A stretch of 64,000 nt of DNA from Alteromonas sp. 5E99-2 (GCF_017368475.1 NZ_JAFNJE010000004.1:124001-188000); one strand, 5' to 3'. Counted from the stretch's first letter, positions 1-10,085 are shown. Numbers and translations: made by a program. Notes: a model not told the origin generated them from the letters alone.

Positions 1-776
1 GCACAAATTCGAAGTAATTCACACATAAATTGTTCAGCCCTACCCCATTGCAATGAAAAATGCATGGCAAAATTCGACATGGTTATCCACATGATCACCA
101 AGCCCATAATTTGGGCGAGTGAAAAACCAATACTAAATACATTTAATTGAGGCGCGGCTTTCGTCATCACGCCAAATGCTAAATTCACAATGAGTAATGA
201 CACAATAGGCGCGAGAGACAAGGTTAACGACGATACAAACAACCAACCGGCCCAAAGGGCAATGTCTCGGAAATTTTCTTTACTAAAAAATTCGCCTCCA
301 ATAGGAAATGCTTCAAAGGACATCACTATCATTTCTATCATAATCAAATGGCCATCCATTGCCCAAAACAATAAAGTCGCTAAAATCAAATAAAACTGAC
401 CAACAGCGGGAACGTTTATTCCGTTAACGGGATCGACAATAGAAGCAAACCCCATCCCAGTTTGCATTGCAATAATTTGTCCCGCCAACACAAATGTATT
501 TAGCACCATCATTGAGACAAAGCCAATGGCAACACCAATTAACAACTGTTGAATAGCAAGTAATATAGTGTAGGCGCTAAAAAAGTCATCTACAGGTACT
601 ACGGGTACTAAAGGCATAATGGCAAAAGCTAAAATGATCCCGAATAAGGCTCTAATTTGCGGAGGTACGGTTTGCGCACTAAGCCCGATCATGGCCACAA
701 ACAAACCTGATATCCTTAAGAATGGCATCATAAGGCCTGCTATAAACTGGTTAATTGTTTCTAGCTCAAAAACCAT
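1..776 (-). CDS. fliR: Flagellar export apparatus protein FliR (partial)
   Basis: Inner-membrane subunit of the flagellar type III export gate, which forms the FliPQR pore. The reverse strand reads from an ATG at 774-776 (MVFELETINQF...) as an unbroken, very hydrophobic frame to the window edge, so about 258 residues are visible and the C-terminus is missing. The pattern of long membrane segments (for example GLFVAMIGLSAQ, QIRALFGIILAFAIMPLVP) and its place directly after fliP and fliQ identify it. It begins 8 bases after the fliQ stop, so it is cotranscribed; flhB would be expected next, outside the window. Confidence 0.93.
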   Translation of the reverse strand, partial: MVFELETINQFIAGLMMPFLRISGLFVAMIGLSAQTVPPQIRALFGIILAFAIMPLVPVVPVDDFFSAYTILLAIQQLLIGVAIGFVSMMVLNTFVLAGQIIAMQTGMGFASIVDPVNGINVPAVGQFYLILATLLFWAMDGHLIMIEMIVMSFEAFPIGGEFFSKENFRDIALWAGWLFVSSLTLSLAPIVSLLIVNLAFGVMTKAAPQLNVFSIGFSLAQIMGLVIMWITMSNFAMHFSLQWGRAEQFMCELLRIC

Positions 777-784
777 ATCAGCTG

Positions 785-1054
785 TTAGCCTATAATCTGA
801 GGGATTAATTCAACCATATGGAAAGTAAAATCCATCAGTTTTGTCACTAACCAACTTCCTCCCCAACTCAATGCAAGTAGCGTTACTATAAGTCTCGGTA
901 AAAAGCTCATTGTTTGTTCGTTAATTGACGTTGCAGCTTGGAATATTGCAACAATTAACCCAACCCCTAAGCTTGGGAGAATAATCGCGGTTACCAATAA
1001 GATAACCATGAACATGGACTCGCGGAGTATTTCAACAAAGACTTCAGGTGTCAT
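785..1054 (-). CDS. fliQ: Flagellar export apparatus protein FliQ
   Basis: Small two-helix inner-membrane subunit of the FliPQR export gate. The 89-residue product has the family length, an N-terminal MTPEVFVEILRESMFM and two hydrophobic spans at about residues 15-40 and 50-75. It lies 3 bases after fliP and 8 before fliR in the usual fliPQR order. Nothing unusual is visible. Confidence 0.97.
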   Translation of the reverse strand: MTPEVFVEILRESMFMVILLVTAIILPSLGVGLIVAIFQAATSINEQTMSFLPRLIVTLLALSWGGSWLVTKLMDFTFHMVELIPQIIG

Positions 1055-1057
1055 GGG

Positions 1058-1807
1058 TTAGACTCCCATTCCAAAACTGGTTGCTAAAGTACCAAACACC
1101 AAATTCCAACCATCTACCAAAACAAACAGCATTAATTTAAAAGGAAGTGACACTATCATTGGCGATAACATCATCATACCCATCGCCATCAGAATAGACG
1201 CAACGACCAAATCAATAATAAGAAAGGGAATAAACAGCATAAATCCAATTTGAAAAGCGGTTTTCAGTTCGCTGGTGACAAACGCAGGTATCAAAATAGT
1301 GATCGGCACATCTGCTGGGTCTTCATACCTGTCTTCATGCCCCGCAATTCTGACAAAAGACTCAAGATCTTTCACCCGTGTTTGCGACAACATAAATTCT
1401 CGCATAGGCTCTTTCGCTTCATTTATCGCGTCAATAGAAGACATAGACTCGTGTAAATATGGTTGCAGCGCTCGGGTATTCACTTCATCAAATACGGGAG
1501 ACATTATATACATGGATAAAAACAAACTAACACCAATCAAGATTTGATTAGACGGTGATTGTTGCAAGCCAATCGCTTGGCGTAATATAGATAACACCAC
1601 AATGATACGGGTGAACGACGTCATCATTAATATGAATGCCGGCAACAAGCTCAAAGCAGTCATAATGAATAACGCTTGAAGCGTCATGGTGTAATCTTGT
1701 GCTCCGTTGCCGTCGGTTGTTACTGTAACCGCTGGAATACCTTGTTGAGCAAAGATATCAGGAACAAACAAAAGGGTGATCAGCCCAAGTAAAAACTTAC
1801 TTTTCAT
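1058..1807 (-). CDS. fliP: Flagellar export apparatus protein FliP
   Basis: Core subunit of the export-gate pore in the inner membrane. The 249 residues start with a cleavable-type signal (about 1-20, ending FAQQG), as is typical for FliP. Conserved segments visible are [22 protein letters not shown], the periplasmic loop, and two C-terminal membrane spans ending [15 protein letters not shown]. The start overlaps the fliO end by 11 bases, which suggests translational coupling. Confidence 0.97.
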   Translation of the reverse strand: MKSKFLLGLITLLFVPDIFAQQGIPAVTVTTDGNGAQDYTMTLQALFIMTALSLLPAFILMMTSFTRIIVVLSILRQAIGLQQSPSNQILIGVSLFLSMYIMSPVFDEVNTRALQPYLHESMSSIDAINEAKEPMREFMLSQTRVKDLESFVRIAGHEDRYEDPADVPITILIPAFVTSELKTAFQIGFMLFIPFLIIDLVVASILMAMGMMMLSPMIVSLPFKLMLFVLVDGWNLVFGTLATSFGMGV

Positions 1808-2303
1808 TATTATCTTCCTTCTTTGAACCCATTTTATTTTGAATACCCGACGCCATAGCTTCTACTAGCTTATCTTTAAAGCTTCCAGATTCATTTTTCG
1901 TCAGGGATTTTGCAAATGGTTGATTTGGCTCAATATGCTCTTGGAGTGTTGCCAAGAGATTAATGGAATGGGTTGTTATACCAACAAGATGTTGTTCATT
2001 CCCGACCTGCAACACCATAATGCGCTCTTTTGTACCAGCCATCATGCTAGAGACCACTTTCATTTGGCCATTGCCATGAGAACCGCCAGTAAACCGACGC
2101 ATCATGTAAGACAGCCCAAAAATAATGGCGATAACAACAAAAAGCGACATAAAAATGGACATTATAGTCGCGATGTCAGGACTAGTGCTGGTGCTTTCTG
2201 CTACAGAGGAAGTAGACAGTGTGCATAGGGGAATCATGCACACCACTGATTTTAAAGAGGTTTTACCTAAGCTTTTTAATTCTCTCAATTTGACTAATAA
2301 CAT
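1797..2303 (-). CDS. fliO: Flagellar biosynthesis protein FliO
   Basis: Assembly chaperone for the FliP ring. The 168-residue product has a signal-like hydrophobic stretch at about 18-35 and one transmembrane helix at about 47-67, followed by the basic MMRRF and a cytoplasmic tail, the FliO pattern. The chosen start overlaps the fliN end by 41 bases; an internal Met at residue 23 would shorten this overlap and is possible. FliO is poorly conserved, so the assignment rests on topology and on its place between fliN and fliP. Confidence 0.85.
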   Translation of the reverse strand: MLLVKLRELKSLGKTSLKSVVCMIPLCTLSTSSVAESTSTSPDIATIMSIFMSLFVVIAIIFGLSYMMRRFTGGSHGNGQMKVVSSMMAGTKERIMVLQVGNEQHLVGITTHSINLLATLQEHIEPNQPFAKSLTKNESGSFKDKLVEAMASGIQNKMGSKKEDNNEK

Positions 2304-2691
2304 CAGTTAACCGGATACCAAATTTATCGTTGACCACTACTACTTCTCCATGAGCAATCAACGTGCCATTTACAAGCACATCTAATGGTTCCCCAGCAAC
2401 CCTATCCAATTCAACCACTGAACCTTGGTTGAGTTGAAGTAAATTCCGAATACTAATGTGACTGCGTCCAACCTCCATTGAGATCGTCACAGGGATATCT
2501 AAAATAGTATCTAATTTTTTCTTTTCATCTTGGGTAATAGGCGCGCTGTCATCACCACTGAACTCTTCAAGTTCTGCGGTTTCTACACCATCGACGCCTT
2601 CCGCTGCTTCTTCAGCTTGCTCCTGCTCTTCAGAATCAGCTTGTTCAGCCATTGCCGCAGCCCAATCGTCCATACCGTCTTCTTCACTCAT
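2263..2691 (-). CDS. fliN: Flagellar motor switch protein FliN
   Basis: C-ring component that binds FliH at the export gate and takes part in rotor switching. The 142-residue protein has a very acidic N-terminal 50 residues and a C-terminal SpoA (surface presentation) domain at about 60-140, with LDIPVTISMEVGRS and [17 protein letters not shown]. The longer acidic N-terminus is common in polar flagellates. It lies 21 bases after fliM. Confidence 0.96.
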   Translation of the reverse strand: MSEEDGMDDWAAAMAEQADSEEQEQAEEAAEGVDGVETAELEEFSGDDSAPITQDEKKKLDTILDIPVTISMEVGRSHISIRNLLQLNQGSVVELDRVAGEPLDVLVNGTLIAHGEVVVVNDKFGIRLTDVISQIERIKKLR

Positions 2692-2712
2692 AACTTTCCC
2701 CTTAAATTCAAC

Positions 2713-3774
2713 TTATAAATCGTCTTCTAACACTTGTAGTTCAGCGTCGTTATCAATAACTCTGCCGCCTCTAGTTAACAATTGCAGCTCAGATTTAACG
2801 GACGTGGGCCGTGGTATCTTCTCAACAATTTTTAACGCTAAGTTATCTCTCGAACGGCCTATTTTCGCTCTGAATGTAGGTAAGCCTTCAATCAGCACTG
2901 TAATGTGTTCTGGTAACTCTACAGGTACAATATCACCGGCTTTAAATTCCATAATTTGGCGCAGGCTCACATCAAAATCCAACATATGGGTACTTAATTC
3001 CACATCAACATCTAAGATTTCATCGCGCAGCGCTTTACTCCAACGTAAATCCGTGTCTTCTTTATCACTTTGTACACCGGCATCAAGTAATTCACGTATA
3101 GGCTCTAACATGGAATAAGGTAATGACACATGGAAGTCACCACCACCGCCGTCAAGTTCAATATGGAAAGAGCTAATCACCACAACCTCAGTGGGGCTAA
3201 CAATGTTTGCCATTGCTGGGTTCACTTCCGAATCAAGATATTCAAATGACACGTCCATTACCGGTGCCCAAGCTTCTTTATAATCTTCGAAAATGATTTT
3301 AAGTAGCATTTGAATAATACGTCGCTCAGTAGGCGTAAATTCCCGCCCTTCAATTTTTGCGTGATAGCGACCATCGCCACCAAAGAAGTTATCAACCAGA
3401 ATAAACACTAAGCGCGCTTCCATAGTGATCAGCCCCGTGCCTTTTAACGGACGAAACCGAACCATGTTCAAACTCGTTGGAACAAATAAGGTATGTATAT
3501 ATTCGCCAAATTTGATCATTTGAATGCCATTAATAGACACTTCAGCTGATCGGCGCATCATATTAAACAGGCTAACTCGCATATGACGAGCGAACCGTTC
3601 ATTTACGATCTCCAGCGTGGGCATTCGCCCACGCACGATACGATCTTGAGAGGAAAAGTCGTATTCTAGTTCGGACTTATCCCCCGCTTCCGTATCGGAT
3701 GTATCCTCTTCTTCGACGTCATCTACACCGTGTAGTAGTGCATCAATCTCGTCTTGGGAGAGTAGATCGCTCAT
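2713..3774 (-). CDS. fliM: Flagellar motor switch protein FliM
   Basis: C-ring protein that binds phospho-CheY and FliG and so sets rotation direction. The N-terminal MSDLLSQDEIDALLHGV carries the CheY-binding EIDALL motif at residues 9-14. The middle domain is at about 50-240 and a C-terminal SpoA domain at about 260-335. At 353 residues it has normal length. It sits 13 bases after fliL in the usual fliLMNOPQR order. Confidence 0.97.
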   Translation of the reverse strand: MSDLLSQDEIDALLHGVDDVEEEDTSDTEAGDKSELEYDFSSQDRIVRGRMPTLEIVNERFARHMRVSLFNMMRRSAEVSINGIQMIKFGEYIHTLFVPTSLNMVRFRPLKGTGLITMEARLVFILVDNFFGGDGRYHAKIEGREFTPTERRIIQMLLKIIFEDYKEAWAPVMDVSFEYLDSEVNPAMANIVSPTEVVVISSFHIELDGGGGDFHVSLPYSMLEPIRELLDAGVQSDKEDTDLRWSKALRDEILDVDVELSTHMLDFDVSLRQIMEFKAGDIVPVELPEHITVLIEGLPTFRAKIGRSRDNLALKIVEKIPRPTSVKSELQLLTRGGRVIDNDAELQVLEDDL

Positions 3775-3787
3775 GATGATATCCTCA

Positions 3788-4324
3788 TTATTGCATCACA
3801 AAACCGGTAAAAAGCACCTGCTCAACAACAGGCCCACCCGCGAGTTCCTGCAATCGTTCTTGTACTGCCGTTAATGCATTATCTCTCAACGCCAATTTAC
3901 CAGATTCAGTCACTAACTCGTCAGCATTTCCTGCACTAAAAACTTGTAATAGTGTACCTTCTATTAAAGGAATATGAGATTTAGCTAATTCTTCATTTTC
4001 AGAGCCACGCATCATCAATTGCACTTTAATTTGGACAAGCCGAGCTCTCCCAGTACCAGGTACGTTGAACACAAATGGCCTAGGCATAGCAACGTACAAC
4101 GCAGATCCTGTTTGTGCAGCCCCTTGAGGTTCAGCTGCTGGAGCTTGTTGTCCCGCTTCACCTGACACTTCTTCCATTTGCTCAGGCACATCATCTGACC
4201 CACTAAACAATAAAAAATACGCAGCGGCACCGCCTCCAAGTAATACAACTACTGCAATAATAATAATCAGTGGTAGCTTACTCTTCTTTCCACCATCTTC
4301 AATTTGTAACTCTTCATCAGCCAT
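3788..4324 (-). CDS. fliL: Flagellar basal body-associated protein FliL
   Basis: Single-pass inner-membrane protein that surrounds the stator and supports torque. The 178 residues consist of a short charged N-terminus, one membrane helix at about 18-40 (LPLIIIIAVVVLLGG), an Ala/Gln/Glu-rich linker at about 45-75, and the periplasmic FliL domain ending VLFTGFVMQ, the family's C-terminal signature. Given the sodium-type stator genes at 60389-62110, it probably works with PomAB. Confidence 0.95.
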   Translation of the reverse strand: MADEELQIEDGGKKSKLPLIIIIAVVVLLGGGAAAYFLLFSGSDDVPEQMEEVSGEAGQQAPAAEPQGAAQTGSALYVAMPRPFVFNVPGTGRARLVQIKVQLMMRGSENEELAKSHIPLIEGTLLQVFSAGNADELVTESGKLALRDNALTAVQERLQELAGGPVVEQVLFTGFVMQ

Positions 4325-4385
4325 TAAATAACTCTCTTTTAATATGTTGATAGTAATTATTAGCTAACATAGGAAAATCGCAACT

Positions 4386-6380
4386 TTATACATAAGCATC
4401 AACATTATAAGGTGACTGATTTGGTCGAATTGGTTGCTCAATTACATTAATATCGTCATCTGATTCCGATGCGAACAACGGATTATTCGCAGCGCCTTCA
4501 GCGCTTTCGCCGTCAGAACTATCCCCATCTTGAGTAGAAACAAAAGACTCACCTAAATCTAGTCCTTGTTCTGCCAACATATCTTTAAGCTGTGATTCTG
4601 TTTGAGCTAACACATCTCTTGCTTGCGCAGATTGTACAACAAAGTTCACCGAAGCCGTTTCCCCCACCATGTTAATTCTAATTTGCATACTACCTAATTC
4701 AGGCGGATCTAAACGAATTTCAGCTGCGGTAACTCTACCACCCACCATCCAGCGAATTTTTTCAGCTACTTGTTTTTGTCCTTCCACTTGATGAATAGCA
4801 ACAGGTCGATTTAAATCAGTTGATGTTTGAGCTTGAGTTTGCACTCTATTTTGCGCAGCTACATCAATAGCCCGTTCTGCCGTTAAATTGTCAAATGTTG
4901 TTGCCAAAGATACATCCGTTGCATGAGATGTAGGGGCTGCTGAAGAAAGTAATTGCGCAACGACATTCAATTGACCATTAGCCTGTTCAACAATATTTTG
5001 CACTAACCCCAAAAATTGTTCTGTTTTCGCAGCCTGCTGTAACACTAACGATTGTTGATCATCGGTTAACTCTACTGCATCACCAGATAAAGACTCTTCT
5101 ACAATGCTCGCTAAAGACTCTTCTGATGATTGTCCATTATTTACCAGCGCTTTAACATCGCTTACCGAGGCAACAATGTCAGCTCTCAATGTTAAAGCTA
5201 GATTCGCTTTATCTACTGACTCTGGCAACACAGTTAATACATTTTGTATTACCGCTTCAATATCATCCTCGCTCAAAGAAGCAAGTTCACTATCAATTAG
5301 CTTATTTTCATCAGGATTTAAAGCAGAGGGTAACGTTACGGCTGCTGTGCTGCTATTGTCTGAAGCAATATTTGCTTCTTCACTGATTTCTTCTAGCTCA
5401 CTTTCAAGTAAAGTCGTAACCAGCTCAATATCTGCTTCTTGCTGTTCCGCTGTTAAAAGAGGGTCAATAATAATTTCTGCATTAGTATCTAAACGTAAAC
5501 CATCATCTAAATCACCGCTGTCATTACTTCCATCAATAGCATTGATGATTGATACAATATTTGATGCCGTCGTTAGTAACACATCGTCTTGAGCAATTAA
5601 ATCAGCAGACTCATTATCTAGAGTAACGTTATTAGATGAAGTATCTTCAAATAGTAAGTCAATATTTTCTGTGTTGTCGACAGTACTCTCATCACTATTA
5701 TCTTTGAATATCGGTGTTGCGTCTAAAAGCGACTCTTCGTCTTCTACTAGCAAGTAATCAAGGTTGTCAATTAATCCGTCTTGCTCTATTTGAATTTCAA
5801 TATCTTCATCTGCTAATTTGTTACTTTCTGCCCCTTCCACAGTAAGATTGTTTGCAGAAATTTCATTTTCTGTGATTAAAGAAGAAAGCAGTAATTCTTC
5901 GACAACATCCTCTTCAATTACAAGAGCAGAATCGGTCTCTTCTACAACAACAATATGTCCTTCAGCATCTTCGGCTAATTCACCTTCAATTTCGGAAGAA
6001 ACAATACTCAACACATTATTTTCATTGCCCTGAACCGCTTGTTCTGTGGCATTGTCATTATTTTCATCACCAGCAATAACATCGTCTACAAAGGCAACCC
6101 AGTCGACATCCACTTCTTCTGCGTGCTCGTCAGTATTTGTAGTCGCGTGAGCAAAAGAGTCTGTTTCCGGCTCTGGTTCAACAGGGGTTATTCTACCTCT
6201 ATCGATAATCCTATCACCGCTATTTTGCGTTTGGTCTCCAGCTTCAGACAACAAATTAGCAAACACGAATTCGCTTTTTTCACTGGCTATATCAGTGTTC
6301 GTTTCAATAGAAATAGCGCTATTAAGATCAATAGGCAATGTAGCGGCAGCGTCAGTCTTTGGTGTGGCAATATGTTGCAT
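4386..6380 (-). CDS. fliK: Flagellar hook-length control protein FliK
   Basis: Secreted molecular ruler that ends hook growth and switches export specificity. Only the C-terminal Flg_hook domain is clearly conserved, at about residues 530-625, with KIRWMVGGRVTAAEIRLDPPELG and the MLAEQGLDL segment. The preceding 500 residues are low-complexity and strongly acidic (many Asp, Glu, Asn, Ser, very few Arg or Lys), as expected for a disordered ruler. At 664 residues it is longer than the 405-residue Salmonella protein. A 110-base gap separates it from fliJ. Confidence 0.92.
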   Translation of the reverse strand: MQHIATPKTDAAATLPIDLNSAISIETNTDIASEKSEFVFANLLSEAGDQTQNSGDRIIDRGRITPVEPEPETDSFAHATTNTDEHAEEVDVDWVAFVDDVIAGDENNDNATEQAVQGNENNVLSIVSSEIEGELAEDAEGHIVVVEETDSALVIEEDVVEELLLSSLITENEISANNLTVEGAESNKLADEDIEIQIEQDGLIDNLDYLLVEDEESLLDATPIFKDNSDESTVDNTENIDLLFEDTSSNNVTLDNESADLIAQDDVLLTTASNIVSIINAIDGSNDSGDLDDGLRLDTNAEIIIDPLLTAEQQEADIELVTTLLESELEEISEEANIASDNSSTAAVTLPSALNPDENKLIDSELASLSEDDIEAVIQNVLTVLPESVDKANLALTLRADIVASVSDVKALVNNGQSSEESLASIVEESLSGDAVELTDDQQSLVLQQAAKTEQFLGLVQNIVEQANGQLNVVAQLLSSAAPTSHATDVSLATTFDNLTAERAIDVAAQNRVQTQAQTSTDLNRPVAIHQVEGQKQVAEKIRWMVGGRVTAAEIRLDPPELGSMQIRINMVGETASVNFVVQSAQARDVLAQTESQLKDMLAEQGLDLGESFVSTQDGDSSDGESAEGAANNPLFASESDDDINVIEQPIRPNQSPYNVDAYV

Positions 6381-6490
6381 AATCGTTCCTGGCTGAATTT
6401 CTATTTATCGGATTTTCAACAATATTTTGTCTATAATCCCAAACATACTGTAGATGTTTGCAAAAGTTATTCCATCTTTCTTCATTCTTT

Positions 6491-6940
6491 TTACATTGCT
6501 GCTCTACGACGTAAAAATTGTTGTCCAGAAAACTCGTCCATTAACTGTTGTTCCATTCTTGTTTGCCTTTGCATAGCTTCAACTTTTTTCTTTTCTAACA
6601 ATAATTCAATAGCTTTTTTGCGCTGCTGTTTAGCAATCCATTCCCTTCTACGTTGATCAACTAAAAGAGTCGCTTTAGAAATAAATTTTAATTGTTGTTC
6701 ACAAGCTAAGTCTAATTTTCCGACAAAGGAAAGGTGTTGTTGGTAACGGGAAGCCGCAAGACCAACTGCACTGCCATCACGCTTTATGCCTTCGATATAA
6801 TCAATTCTATACTGCTGCAATTGAGTTAGTTTTTGTTGAAGTTCCAACAACTGATTTTGCGCAGCTCTAAAGTTATTAGCTGCGGCTTGCTCTCGCTCTA
6901 TTTCTACCCTAAGCACGGTGTCTAGTTGAGAAGTGGCCAT
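6491..6940 (-). CDS. fliJ: Flagellar export protein FliJ
   Basis: Central-stalk coiled-coil protein of the FliI ATPase that couples it to the export gate. The 149 residues are almost wholly helical and rich in Gln, Glu, Arg and Lys (LELQQKLTQLQQYRIDYIEG, QQRKKAIELLLEKKKVEA), giving two long antiparallel coils. It starts one base after the fliI stop. Length and position fit fliJ. Confidence 0.93.
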   Translation of the reverse strand: MATSQLDTVLRVEIEREQAAANNFRAAQNQLLELQQKLTQLQQYRIDYIEGIKRDGSAVGLAASRYQQHLSFVGKLDLACEQQLKFISKATLLVDQRRREWIAKQQRKKAIELLLEKKKVEAMQRQTRMEQQLMDEFSGQQFLRRRAAM

Positions 6941-6941
6941 A

Positions 6942-8279
6942 TTACCTCGCAGGACCTAGCCCTTTTGTTAAGGTTGTCATTGCCTGTAGACTATCTTCAA
7001 AAGGCAAAATCGTTTTCATTGGTTGTTGTAAAAATGCGTTAATTGCTGGCTCAGCCCGTATGGCTAAGTCAATGCGCTTATCAGTGCCTTTTGCATACGC
7101 ACCTATGGTAATAAGGTCTTTATTTTGCTGATAACGAGAATAAACTTGTTTAAGCCGTCGTGCGGCTTGTTCGTGCTCAGGTGTAGTGACTTGAGGCATA
7201 ACACGGCTGATGGATTTTTCGATATCAATGGCGGGGTAATGTCCCGCATCGGCAAGGGTACGGGATAACACAATATGACCATCTAAAATCGCTCTTGCTG
7301 CATCTGCGATAGGATCTTGTAAATCATCGCCTTCCGTAAGCACTGTATAAAACCCTGTAATTGAACCTTGTCCCTCACCACCGTTTCCAGCCCGTTCGAC
7401 TAACGCTGGTAATCGGGCAAATACCGAAGGCGGATATCCTTTAGTTGCTGGCGGCTCACCTACAGCCAAAGCAATTTCTCTTTGCGCCATAGCATAACGA
7501 GTTAACGAATCAATCAGCAATAACACATTGAGGCCTTGATCTCGAAAATACTCAGCAATACTCACCGCGGTTTCACAACCTTTTAAGCGCATTAGTGGTG
7601 AGGTATCAGCAGGAGCGGCAACAATAACAGCACGCTCTCTTTCTTCTTCCGTCAAAATATCCTGAATAAACTCTTTTACTTCCCTCCCCCTCTCGCCAAC
7701 TAAGCCTACGACAACAACATCGGCTTTACAGCCTCTTGTCATCATACCAAGTAACACACTTTTACCAACACCACTTCCGGCAAACAAGCCCATTCGTTGT
7801 CCTTGCCCTACGGTGATCACGCTATTGATTGCACGAACACCTACATCAATAGGCGTGTCAATTGGACGGCGAGTTAATGGATTCATAGGAGGGCGTGTAA
7901 ATGGAACGCATGTTGTAGTTTCAATAGGGCCTCTACCATCGATAGGTTGAGCGTTACCATCAACCACTCGCCCAAGCATAGCCATGCCTACTGGCAAGCC
8001 ATTGTCTCGAGAAAGAGGTAACACTCTTGAACCTGGAATAATGCCTCGCACCGCTTCTGAAGGCATTAAGTAAGTAATATCTTTGTCGAAACCAACCACT
8101 TCAGCTTCAATTTCGCCGTCTACGGTTTTTACAGCACACTGACTTCCAACCGGTAATTGGCACCCCACGGCTTCAAGCGTAAGACCAATGCCTCTCACCA
8201 ATTTTCCTGCTGCAACGACAGGCGCTGGCGTCACTTGACGACTTAACTCAGCAAAGTGCTCTTCAAGCGTGATCATCAT
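6942..8279 (-). CDS. fliI: Flagellum-specific ATP synthase FliI
   Basis: Hexameric ATPase of the flagellar export apparatus, related to F1-beta. Walker A is GSGVGKS at residues 168-174, Walker B is LLLIDSLTRYA at about 253-263, and the GERGREV motif lies at 195-201. The length of 445 residues is normal. The start (MMITLEEHF) overlaps the fliH end by 17 bases, so translation is probably coupled. Confidence 0.98.
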   Translation of the reverse strand: MMITLEEHFAELSRQVTPAPVVAAGKLVRGIGLTLEAVGCQLPVGSQCAVKTVDGEIEAEVVGFDKDITYLMPSEAVRGIIPGSRVLPLSRDNGLPVGMAMLGRVVDGNAQPIDGRGPIETTTCVPFTRPPMNPLTRRPIDTPIDVGVRAINSVITVGQGQRMGLFAGSGVGKSVLLGMMTRGCKADVVVVGLVGERGREVKEFIQDILTEEERERAVIVAAPADTSPLMRLKGCETAVSIAEYFRDQGLNVLLLIDSLTRYAMAQREIALAVGEPPATKGYPPSVFARLPALVERAGNGGEGQGSITGFYTVLTEGDDLQDPIADAARAILDGHIVLSRTLADAGHYPAIDIEKSISRVMPQVTTPEHEQAARRLKQVYSRYQQNKDLITIGAYAKGTDKRIDLAIRAEPAINAFLQQPMKTILPFEDSLQAMTTLTKGLGPAR

Positions 8280-9051
8280 TTATCCCGTGAGACAATAAGA
8301 ACTTATCGATAACGTCTCGGGTTCTTCGTTCAATACTGACATCCACGGCATTGTTATTTGACACCACTTCAACGCCACCTCGTTCTAGGCTTTGTTTTTC
8401 TATGATGTTCCAACCCTTTTCATTTTGTTTCTCTTTAGAAACAAGGGTGTCAAGGTTAGTTATATCATCGGGGTGAATATGGATTTGAATACCCACTTCA
8501 TTTAAAGGTAAAGCCTCTAGGCCTTTTTCTAGTGCCATCGAAAGTACATTCTCGTTGGTTTGCACTTCGACTTGAATAACGGCCCTTGCTAACGTCACTG
8601 CCAGTTGAGTCACTTGTTTTTTTACAGCATCATTGACTTGTTCTAATGGGTTATGCAGCTGTTGTACTAGGGTTTCAAATGTATCGGCAATCTCTTTCGC
8701 TTCTTTTTTACCTTCTTCTAGGCCCGAATTCAGCCCTTCTTCGGTGCCTTTAGCCAGGCCTTCAGCCTGACCACTTTCGAATCCTTCTTTATTACCTTCA
8801 ATAAGACCTTTCTCTTTACCTTGGTTAAATCCTTCTTCATAAGCTGCCGCTCTTATGGCTTCTATATCTTCAGCAGTTGGAGGTAATATTTCTTCTTCTT
8901 TTTCGGGTGGTTCATATTTCCACCCAGGCTTAATGTTAAACGCATTGGTGGGCGCATCACTTTTATTTTTTTGCTCTTCGATGTAGGGTAAATCCCATTC
9001 TGAAACATCGTCATCGTGGTCTGAATTATAAGAACTCATCACCACCACCAC
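8263..9051 (-). CDS. fliH: Flagellar assembly protein FliH
   Basis: Negative regulator and docking partner of FliI that binds FliN. A long run of glycine repeats spaced by three residues lies at about 72-120 (EEGFNQGKEKGLIEG and following), the GxxxG helix-packing repeat typical of FliH. The C-terminal domain at about 130-255 is the V-ATPase E-like part. The frame overlaps fliG by 26 bases; Met5 (MSSYNSDHDDD) is an alternative start that overlaps less. Confidence 0.94.
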   Translation of the reverse strand: MVVVMSSYNSDHDDDVSEWDLPYIEEQKNKSDAPTNAFNIKPGWKYEPPEKEEEILPPTAEDIEAIRAAAYEEGFNQGKEKGLIEGNKEGFESGQAEGLAKGTEEGLNSGLEEGKKEAKEIADTFETLVQQLHNPLEQVNDAVKKQVTQLAVTLARAVIQVEVQTNENVLSMALEKGLEALPLNEVGIQIHIHPDDITNLDTLVSKEKQNEKGWNIIEKQSLERGGVEVVSNNNAVDVSIERRTRDVIDKFLLSHGINDDHA

Positions 9052-10072
9052 CGCCTAGCATAATTTCACCAGAGTCAGCTAAGCGACGAGCAACAGAGAG
9101 TATTTCTTTTTGTGCTGTTTCTACTTCGCTAACACGTACAGGACCCATTGCTTCCAAATCATCAATCAACATTTCAGCAGCCCGCTTGGACATATTGGTT
9201 GTAATCTTATCTTTCAATGCGTCATCAGCGCCTTTAATTGCTTTGAGCAGCGCTTCTTGTTGTACTTCTCTTAATATGGCTTGAATACCTCGGTCATCAA
9301 CATCAACAAGGTTGTCAAATACAAACATGAGGTCTTGGATTTGCTGGCTCATTTCTTCATCTTGTTCACGGATAGCATCCATTAACTGGCCTTCGATATT
9401 CGTATCTAGGTAGTTCATGATGTTAGCAGCAGATTTCAAGCCGCCCATTTTAGCGGCTTGCGTCCCGGCTTGACCTGCAAACTGTTTCTCCATAATTTCA
9501 TTTAATTCTTGCAATGCCGCTGGCTGAACTTCTTCAAGGTTAGCAACACGCATTAATAAGTCTAAACGCACTTTCTCAGGGAATTGCGCCAAAATTTCTG
9601 CTGATTGTTCTGGTTCAAGGTATGACAATACAATGGTTTGAATTTGTGGATGCTCGTTGCGAATAATACTGGCCACCTGCTTAGAATCCATCCATTTCAA
9701 TGAATCTAGCCCCTTAGCACCAGATCCCATCAATATTTGGTCAATCAAGTTGGCCGCTTTATCTTCACCAAGAGCCGCTGTTAATGCGCGCTTCACAAAG
9801 TCTTGGCTTTGGAAACCAATGGTACTGTAGTTTTGAATTTCTTCGATAAAGTGTTTATGCACAGACGTAATTTTAGCCTGAGTCATGTCATCTATTTTCG
9901 CCATCTCACCGCCAAGCTTTTGAACCTGCTTAGGCTCGAGATGCTTTAATATTTGCGCAGCATCTTCCTCTGACAAACTAAGTAATAAAATAGCGGCTTT
10001 TTCAACCCCCTCTAGCTTACCAATGTCATAGGTTGCTTCTTGCCCTTCAGTTTCTGCGATTTCTTCAGCCAT
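9026..10072 (-). CDS. fliG: Flagellar motor switch protein FliG
   Basis: Rotor protein that contacts the stator and FliF. The 348 residues hold the N-terminal FliF-binding domain (KAAILLLSLSEEDAAQILKHLEP), the middle domain with the EHPQIQTIVLSYLEP segment, and the C-terminal torque domain (FDNLVDVDDRGIQAILREV, with the usual alternation of charged residues). It lies 13 bases after fliF. A Gly-rich tail precedes the stop. Confidence 0.98.
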   Translation of the reverse strand: MAEEIAETEGQEATYDIGKLEGVEKAAILLLSLSEEDAAQILKHLEPKQVQKLGGEMAKIDDMTQAKITSVHKHFIEEIQNYSTIGFQSQDFVKRALTAALGEDKAANLIDQILMGSGAKGLDSLKWMDSKQVASIIRNEHPQIQTIVLSYLEPEQSAEILAQFPEKVRLDLLMRVANLEEVQPAALQELNEIMEKQFAGQAGTQAAKMGGLKSAANIMNYLDTNIEGQLMDAIREQDEEMSQQIQDLMFVFDNLVDVDDRGIQAILREVQQEALLKAIKGADDALKDKITTNMSKRAAEMLIDDLEAMGPVRVSEVETAQKEILSVARRLADSGEIMLGGGGGDEFL

Positions 10073-10085
10073 TATTTAATTCTCT

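Noticed and set aside
5104-5592. Plus-strand 162-codon frame opposite fliK
   Set aside because: Ser-rich translation of the reverse complement of an acidic, low-complexity gene; a shadow frame.
6039-6656. Plus-strand 205-codon frame spanning fliK and fliJ
   Set aside because: It is antisense to two real genes and contains no recognisable motif.
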